Origin: Tubiluchus corallicola
Lineage: Eukaryota > Priapulida > Priapulimorpha > Priapulimorphida > Tubiluchidae
DNA: 62,000 nucleotides
NCBI GenBank assembly: GCA_030141605.1
Contig: JAQGDQ010000102.1
Coordinates: forward strand, 43,676 to 105,675
Direction: 5' to 3'
In this document: positions 55,561-62,000 of the stretch, one piece after another
Position numbering within the stretch: position 1 is the first letter of the stretch
Layout: each line of letters opens with the position of its first letter
Made by a program: the position numbers and the translations under genes
Notes under the pieces: model-generated
Told to the model about the DNA's origin: nothing
The model's input: only the letters and a program-made list of their open reading frames with translations
Databases searched by the model: none

Positions 55561-55964
55561 AATAATAATAATAGCAGATCTTATTGCGCTTCAACCATGC
55601 AACAATTGGATCAGGAATAGTTTTCTGCATGAAGAATGATATTAATCGACCAGATTATCTAGCGTTTCGGATAATAACACTTGAATAGATCACACATGTT
55701 CTCATTCTTTAAAAGTTTCTTTTCTCAATATAAACTTTGGGCTAACCTATAGTGCCTCTAACCCTACAGAAGCTACTTATTAAGGACAATTTCTATGTTC
55801 TACATAATATTACTACATATTTCTACATATTATTTAATATTACGTAGACTCTCTAGCCTTGCATTGCTTGCCTTAAATTTACTAACACGTAAACTAAAAC
55901 GTATATAAGCCACGTATAGTTATGATTTAATATAAGGCTTCGCAAAGTTAAAGCAAAACAGGTC

Positions 55965-56105
55965 ATCAAGTTAAAGCAAAATCTTAAGCTGTTTGGTGAA
56001 AACAACCTATTCTTTAAAATGTTGAAAAGAAACATACTATTTTTTAAAGAATAAGTAACGTAAGCCAATTTTTACCACACAAGCGCAATTTCGCATTCGC
56101 GCCAC
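55965..56105 (-). mobile_element. Family A MITE fragment, inverse
   Basis: Only one end survives: AAGCAAAATCTTAAGCTGTT, TTTAAAATGTTGAAAAGAAA and CACAAGCGCAATTTCGCATT, matching the inverse of the right-hand end of full copies. Confidence 0.75.
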
Positions 56106-56612
56106 TTATATTGCATAAAAGTATTAATGTAAGTTCCTGAAAACAGTGGATGTTAATGTAGATGGTAATGTAATGTAATCAACAACATGCAAAAATTGTT
56201 ATCACTTAATTGCGTCGTTATTGGTCATTGTCCTGTAAAATACGTTTCATTCATACGTTTTACGACCGACGATTCTCTTACGAGGTACAGAATTATACGG
56301 AAAATAGATTGACAGATACCAAAACAGAAGCGAGTCAGTCAGTAATTTGAATTGAACAAAGCTGGCTTACTTGTATAATTAGCACAGGGTTTAATTTCAG
56401 TTTCATTTGTAAAAGACGGTTAGGCCTATTTTAGTCTTGTTTAGTTAGACAGACATTTCATTTCACAGATACTGAATTTTACGGAGTACAGATGACATAT
56501 TACATATTTCACTTGGCAATACTTATATGTGTGTGTGCGTGTGCGAGTGCGTGTGTGTATGTATATACGTAATGAATCATGTTGCTTAGTTTTATATATA
56601 TATATATATAAT

Positions 56613-56645
<33 letters not shown>

Positions 56646-56723
56646 CATTTAAGCAACATGATTTATTCAAAACTGCATTATAATCGTAGAAATTAATATG
56701 TATAATTATGATTTTAAACTCAC

Positions 56724-56813
56724 CAGCACAACTTGTTTTCTCATGGTTACTTTTCCCAACAATTAAGTAGAATCGTGATAGTTTGGAACGCCGTCCAAAC
56801 GCGTCGCGAAGCA
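56724..56813 (-). CDS. Exon resembling the end of an F-type lectin (fucolectin, FTP) domain
   Basis: On -, 90 nt between TTTGGTATTAG and GTGAGT, phase 1 to 1, encoding LRDAFGRRSKLSRFYLIVGK and SNHEKTSCAG. The pattern NR-D....RLS-F-V-VG-S.......CG is that of the second half of fucolectin/tachylectin-4/pentraxin-1 (FTP) domains. It lies on the same strand 2.1 kb upstream of the pentraxin linker. Xenopus pentraxin fusion protein joins an F-lectin to a pentraxin, so one gene is plausible, but the joining exon was not found. Confidence 0.5.
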
Positions 56814-57143
56814 CTAATACCAAATCTTACAAAATTCAGACAGAAAACTTTTGAATATAGTTACAAAACTGTGCCATTGACTTGTTACTAATATGTATAA
56901 CAAAGGTCTCGCGCGTGCTTTGTTTGAACAATTTTCTTCTTTTATTAAAATCCCATCACTTATCGGTTGATCTCTTCTGGTACACGTCTGCTGACATTTG
57001 TGGACAAAACAGGCGGCATTGGCGTGTGTACAAAAATCAAGCCTTCCCTAATTCATAAATAGTGCGGACATCAGAAGTGTGTACATAGAACAGAAGAAAC
57101 AGTGTAACATTTCAAAACGTTCTCTGTCATTCAATGACCTGTT

Positions 57144-57330
57144 TAGTAATGCCTATTATTAGTCCAATAACCTGTGTAGTACTGACTAGTCGCACAGCCA
57201 AACGTGGAAACCTTTTCCGTACAAATTCGGTCCGTTGAATGAGGTCCTGATTGTCCTTTCTCATAACAAGTACATGTAAACCCGATATAAAAAGTCTTCT
57301 TTTGGTTGCATCCATTTTGTTGCATCCATT
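57144..57330 (-). other. Cys-rich open block, possible exon of unknown type
   Basis: On -, after a good acceptor (TTTGAATGTGTACAG at about 57331) an open frame gives QQNGCNQKKTFYIGFTCTCY, then EKGQSGPHSTDRICTEKV and FGCATSQYYTGYW before a stop. The even Cys spacing is suggestive of an extracellular module, but a second frame is also open and longer. I cannot name a family or fit it into the gene by phase. Confidence 0.25.
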
Positions 57331-57839
57331 CTGTACACATTCAAAGAGATCAACATCCATGACGTAGCGAAGATTCCGCACACGTGTCACAACAAGAAAA
57401 CTTTATGGTTCCTCATAGTTTCATTTATTCTGTACTTTTTGTGCAAAATTTATGTTATCATTACTGTGATATTCAGAGCATTAATTGGTGCAGCTAAAGC
57501 ACTCTTAAATTTTATAAAATAGTCTTAGCAAAGTAGTCTATTCAATTTAGGCCCTTGATTTTAAATTTCATTTTACTGTGTCTTCCTGTGTATTTTATTT
57601 GTTTTGTTTTATGGACGGCAAGTAGTCATGTGACTCGTGTTTTACTCTAAAAATCCCGTCTTAAAATAAACTTACTCATTCACTTATTTACTTACCCACT
57701 CACTCACTCACTTACACCAGTATACTGCGGAGTCATGCGTTCTATGTTAGTTTCAGTACGCTTTTTATTATTAGACTAAAACGTTTGGCGATTTTACATA
57801 CCAAGACGACAATGGACGAAAACGTTTGCAGACCTAACA

Positions 57840-58080
57840 CAGCACAACCAGTGTTGGACAAAAAGTTTGCAGACGTAACACGCTACAAGCAGTATTGGAC
57901 TAAAATGGCTGCAGATGTAACACACCACAAGCAGTATTGGACTAAAATGGTTGCAGATGTAACACACCACAAGCAGTATTGGACTAAAATGGCTGCAGAC
58001 ATAACACACTACAAGCAATGTTGAACTAAAATGGTTGCAACCGTAACACACCACAAGCGGTATTGGACTAAAATGTTTGC
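57840..58080. repeat. 42-bp minisatellite, about six units
   Basis: Consensus GCAGATGTAACACACCACAA then GCAGTATTGGACTAAAATGG and TT. Being a multiple of three, it is open on both strands (57785-58024 and 57794-58222); I treat both frames as artefacts. Confidence 0.93.
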
Positions 58081-58248
58081 AAACATAACACGCCACAAAC
58101 AGTTTACAAAAATTTAATATCTCAGGTATCAAGGAAACCTTTCTATGAATTGAATAGAATGTAAACAACTTTTCGATCTGAGTCTCTCGTGCCGTATGGT
58201 GACTCCCTCTATCAACTTTCATTAGCCTATATTAAAAGGAGGGCTTAC

Positions 58249-58277
58249 CTTGGATTGGTAAGCTAAGAAACGGCTTG
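58249..58277 (-). other. Candidate micro-exon, SRFLAYQSK
   Basis: On -, 29 nt between CAATTCAAAAAG and GTAAGC, encoding SRFLAYQSK in a phase-1-in frame. F-type lectin domains begin with a K-A-QSS-like motif, so this could open the fucolectin domain. The sequence is too short for certainty. Confidence 0.2.
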
Positions 58278-59626
58278 CTTTTTGAATTGGAATAATAAAT
58301 AATACTCTACAAATAAAGTTTCTTTTTGCAATTTTGTAAAGTTTTAGTTTTGCTCATCTGATTTGTCATCATTCTACGTTTTCTTTTCTGAGAATTGTAT
58401 ATAATGTTTCTTATTTCTTCTGCGATTTTACTGAAGTGGCATCAACGTGGACATGCAGTTTAATATTCCCAAATATGATGAAAATCATAAGCGCTTAGCA
58501 TTTCTTTGATAAACCTAACTCAGCAGAGGCAATGTTGGCCTCCCTTTACATTTCTTTACGTTATGATTGATAAATGTAACTATCTTTCTGCTGAACTAAT
58601 AAATTCAAGCAAAAATAATTATTTTTGTTATTTCAAAAAATCGTACATCTCGATACCAGTGCTGTTTTTAATGCACAATGTGTACGTTTAGTTAATTTGC
58701 TAACAAAAAAACAAAAATTACGTAACTTTTATGTTAAAACATTGTTTTATCAATATCTCTTAATATGGAGCAATTTTGGCTGCATTTAATTACGTCAACA
58801 CCTTTAGTTTTCAACACGTAACGAAGTGCGTTCAGCCATTTGCTGAAGTATTTATATGCATGTGTGTGTTTGCGATGTATTTAAACTACTTTTAATGAGG
58901 ACGTTTTGACCCTTTACCTTTAATCTTTACTGGACGTTTTCACGCGACCCAGATGCAAAAGGCATTACACCTAAATGTTTGTAAGCCTGTGACTAGACTT
59001 CATAGGCATGTTGTCAAAGCTCGTTGTACTACTCCCCTTTACAACGCCAACCTCACTTGAATTTCTGGGAAAACAAAATATCTATATTTGCATAGACGTG
59101 CATGTATTAATGCACCTCCTTATAATGACAAACTCCTATAATGTCCCAATGTAGTCCCAATGCAGTAATGCAGTCCCGAAGTAGGCGGTATGAAGAGTTT
59201 TACAGTATGTAGTTGCAGTATTTCTTTTCGCAGACCGTTTACACGTGAGCTGGCTGGCCATAAATCACATTCAATGCTTTATCAAAGAAAAGTATCGGTA
59301 ACGTCGATAGGCCTACATAACCTAGGCTGGAAGTTAAATAAGATTAAACTAAACATTTTATTAATTGAAATGGTTTAACAAGCATTATAAACATGCATTT
59401 TGCGTTTATTTTTGTGCTTCAATGATGAATGAATCGAAGTTGTTAATGAATAATATCCAAAAATATTTTTTTCAAATGCAATTAATCAATTGTAAAGAAG
59501 TGTTTGCTGCACATCCTGCTTGAATAAACTGGTGGCTTTAATTGTTATCTCAAACATCAAGTAATCAGTGGCTCTTGTCACGACATCTGAAAGACAAACA
59601 GAAACAACTAATTAAGCTAATTGTGG

Positions 59627-59860
59627 ATTGAGTGGCCGAGTGGTCTAAACTTTGGACTGCAAGTATTCAGTCTTCAGTTCGAGTTAGTTCAGGTTACAGT
59701 TCGCATATAGGGACAGACCATAGGGGCCAATTAATCGGAGCTGCTGCTAAGTTCGACCAGTTCCTTGGCCGAGCTAGGAATACTAACCGACTGCCCACTA
59801 AAGGAAACAGACAGTAGCTGAGCGTAGGCAGACTCTACGGGGGCTCTACCTAAATAGCTA
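59627..59860 (+). mobile_element. tRNA-derived SINE (1)
   Basis: A canonical A box (TGGCCGAGTGG, 59633-59643, the Ser/Leu tRNA type) is followed by a B-box-like GTTCGAGTTA (about 59678). The roughly 150-bp body ends near CTACGGGGGCTCTACC. The tRNA head is too degenerate to fold as a functional tRNA. Confidence 0.65.
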
Positions 59861-60601
59861 AATAGCGTCTTTTTAACTATACCTCAAAGATTAAACTGTA
59901 ACCAGTCAATGAAGTAACAAAATATTAAGTTTAATGACACAATAAAAATATCAAACCGTCGTGAAATTTAGGCATTTGCAAACAATGAAAATTAGTAATA
60001 AGAAAAATTGAATCTGAGAACGCTATTATAGCAGCAATTTCAGGGCATATACCCTACATGTTATTCGTTGTTTATTCATTATTCACAGTGCCTGTTAAAT
60101 GTCTGTTAAATGAACGGTCTTGCCTTTGTCTTTTGCCTTTGTCTTTTGTCTTTGTCTTCAGCCTTTGTCTTTTGTCTGTCTTTGTCTTTGTCTTTTGTCT
60201 AAGCTTTTGTGTTTTGTAATTATGTAAATTTCAGAAAAACGTTTTAGCGTCACTCTATTGTCGATTATCAACGCCTTAGGTGTAGGCGTGAGATAAAATT
60301 TGTTTTTCGTATAAAATTATAATTCTTATACACAGGTAAACGTCGTCGTTTGTTGTAAATTGTGGTGACGATAATCGTCATTGCCATGAATGAGTTTTAT
60401 CGTTTTATAACATCAACGAGCGATTACAAGCACATTAGTAGCAAGGGTTAACCTGGGTAATTATAATTAGCAAAGAAAGAAAAATATTTCATTTAATTAG
60501 ATTAAATCAGTGAAGTTGATAAACAATTGCGGTTTATTTTACAACAATTATTATCCATTGTGGGTAATGAATTGAAGAAAGAACGGAGACGCTGAAATAT
60601 T

Positions 60602-60680
60602 GTGAACCAGTCGGGATTTGAACCCGAGACCTGGCATTAGTACTGGGATGATCAAACTGATTTGTACTGGTAATTCAACC
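60602..60680 (-). ncRNA. tRNA-like sequence, probably pseudogene or SINE head
   Basis: On -, a perfect 5-bp T-stem (TCGGG-TTCAAAT-CCCGA) with B box GGTTCAAATCC, followed by CTGGTTCA. An upstream TTACCAG can pair with five of the seven acceptor positions and a CAAA/TTTG D-stem is possible, but the D-loop is too short and the anticodon arm does not fold cleanly. A working tRNA is unlikely. Confidence 0.5.
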
Positions 60681-60882
60681 AATTACATTTTATTTTCATT
60701 AGTGAACCGCTCGCTTGTCAAGTGAGACAAAATAAAGTAATGTTTTTCGAAATAGTCAGCAAGTGATATTTGATCTAGTTCTGATTCTAAACGAGCCAGA
60801 TCTTCATGCAATCTTCCATTTGAGAAAGTTAGGCTGAATGGTACAGTATTTTTGTGGTGAAGTGTTGAGTTTCAAATGCTTT

Positions 60883-61430
<548 letters not shown>

Positions 61431-61431
61431 A

Positions 61432-61650
61432 GTCCAGAAATAACGCCTTAAGTAACTCGATACTTATTTCCAAGGTGGTCCTGATTATTATTACCCGAAT
61501 GTTACTTCGATAAACCTGCGTCCTTGGTCGAAGAACCAGCGGTACCATTTTCAAGTCTTTGGTATGACTTGATTGGGAGTTGAACCCGCGACCTCCCGGG
61601 TGGGAAGCGAACACGCTACCATTGAATAGCGCTTTTCTACACCACACTAA
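61432..61650 (-). mobile_element. tRNA-Gly-like SINE (2) with (TTA)n tail
   Basis: On -, the head (about 61567-61640) has a CGCTA/TAGCG D-arm, CTTCCCACCCGGGAG anticodon arm (CCC, Gly type) and B box GGTTCAACTCC; the acceptor stem does not pair. The body follows (ACTTGAAAATGGTACCGCTG, TCGGGTAATAATAATCAG), and the tail runs into the giant AAT/TTA array. The layout of tRNA head, body and simple-repeat tail is that of a SINE. Confidence 0.75.
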
Positions 61651-61673
61651 CCATCCAGGATCAATTGGCTTAC

Positions 61674-61893
61674 CTTTAACAATACATTGCATCCAGCTTC
61701 TCCACGTCAATGGGAGAAAATCCAACTCTTTGTCCAATGCAGCTCACTGATTCACAATGGATTGGTTCAATTGTTGGCAGACCGTTTTTGGAGAAGGCGT
61801 AGGCGGAATAGTGCATCACGGAGTCGTAATCGTAGCGCTCTCCAAAATCGGTAACGACGTTTGAGCTGTACTTGTTGAAGTTATGTTCCCTAC
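61674..61893 (-). CDS. Astacin-family metalloprotease, C-terminal half of catalytic domain (gene continues past window end)
   Basis: On -, one exon between TTACACGTTCAG and GTAAGC, phase 1 in. It encodes GREHNFNKYSS, then YDYDSVMHYSAYAFSKNGLP and CIGQRVGFSPIDVEKLDAMY plus C. SVMHY is the Met-turn, whose Tyr is the fifth zinc ligand in astacins, and IGQR-GFS--D--KLN-MY-C closes the domain. The zinc motif HExxHxxGFxHE must lie beyond 62000. A TAA follows the final Cys directly, five bases before the donor, so the protein may stop here. One T fewer (TGT AAA G) would keep the frame open in phase 1. Astacins are secreted zinc endopeptidases. Confidence 0.9.
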
Positions 61894-62000
61894 CTGAACG
61901 TGTAAAAATCAACTTAAAAATACCACAGAATAAGCAAGTTCGAAAAATTGACAATCTCGGAAATAATGTCGTTTTTATAATCTTATTTGTTTCATGTTAT

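Noticed and set aside
57785-58222. Repeat proteins on both strands (about 80 and 142 codons)
   Set aside because: Produced by the 42-bp minisatellite. No signal peptide or splice context.
61567-61640. Functional tRNA-Gly(CCC)
   Set aside because: A and B boxes and the anticodon arm are good, but the acceptor stem does not pair and a SINE-like body with simple-repeat tail follows.

Overview
This is eukaryotic, AT-rich, intron-rich and repeat-rich animal genomic DNA. There are no operons, every real gene is split by GT-AG introns, and microsatellites and non-autonomous transposons fill most of the space. The gene content (a class C GABA-B-type receptor, a CTR copper transporter, a fucolectin/pentraxin-type secreted protein and an astacin protease) points to an invertebrate metazoan. 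The phylum cannot be fixed from the window; a marine invertebrate is my guess.

Layout. 1-10.4 kb: no gene that I can support; a tandem pair of a dispersed repeat with an internal CA/CC-rich minisatellite (1.57-4.77 kb), smaller repeat copies and a 690-bp TCTATG array. 10.39-29.8 kb (+): a minisatellite of twelve 21-bp units carrying E-boxes, then a complete 17-exon GABA-B-like receptor gene (865 codons by my splice model, all phases consistent). Its introns hold LINE remnants, MITEs, a fold-back element, a (GA)n tract, and one clear plus one partial decayed copy of coding exon 5. 33.7-38.2 kb (+): a complete 3-exon CTR/SLC31-type copper transporter (217 aa). 38.2-43.7 kb: no gene, but a 1.1-kb nested inverted-repeat element. 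43.7-56.8 kb (-): a secreted protein gene with a pentraxin domain at the C-terminal end, a helical linker before it, and an exon resembling the end of an F-type lectin (fucolectin) domain further upstream. 61.7-61.9 kb (-): an exon with the C-terminal half of an astacin metalloprotease domain; the HEXXH part lies beyond the window.

Repeats. I can define by eye: family A (MITE, TIR like TTAAAGGAAAAC; 5 copies), family B (~600 bp, 4 copies, all on +), family C (2 copies, inverted to each other), family D (2 tandem, 1 inverted and 1 diverged copy), three independent hAT-type non-autonomous elements with 8-bp target duplications, two long fold-back elements, a solo LTR, three or four non-LTR retrotransposon remnants and two or three tRNA-derived SINEs.

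The genes do not form a pathway together. The receptor and the transporter lie head to tail on +; the pentraxin and astacin exons are both secreted-protein genes on -, and may or may not be one locus. I see no defence system, virus or CRISPR. The most unusual signals are the helically phased E-box array next to the receptor start, the receptor's altered GABA pocket, the exon-5 copies, and the fucolectin-pentraxin arrangement beside an astacin exon.
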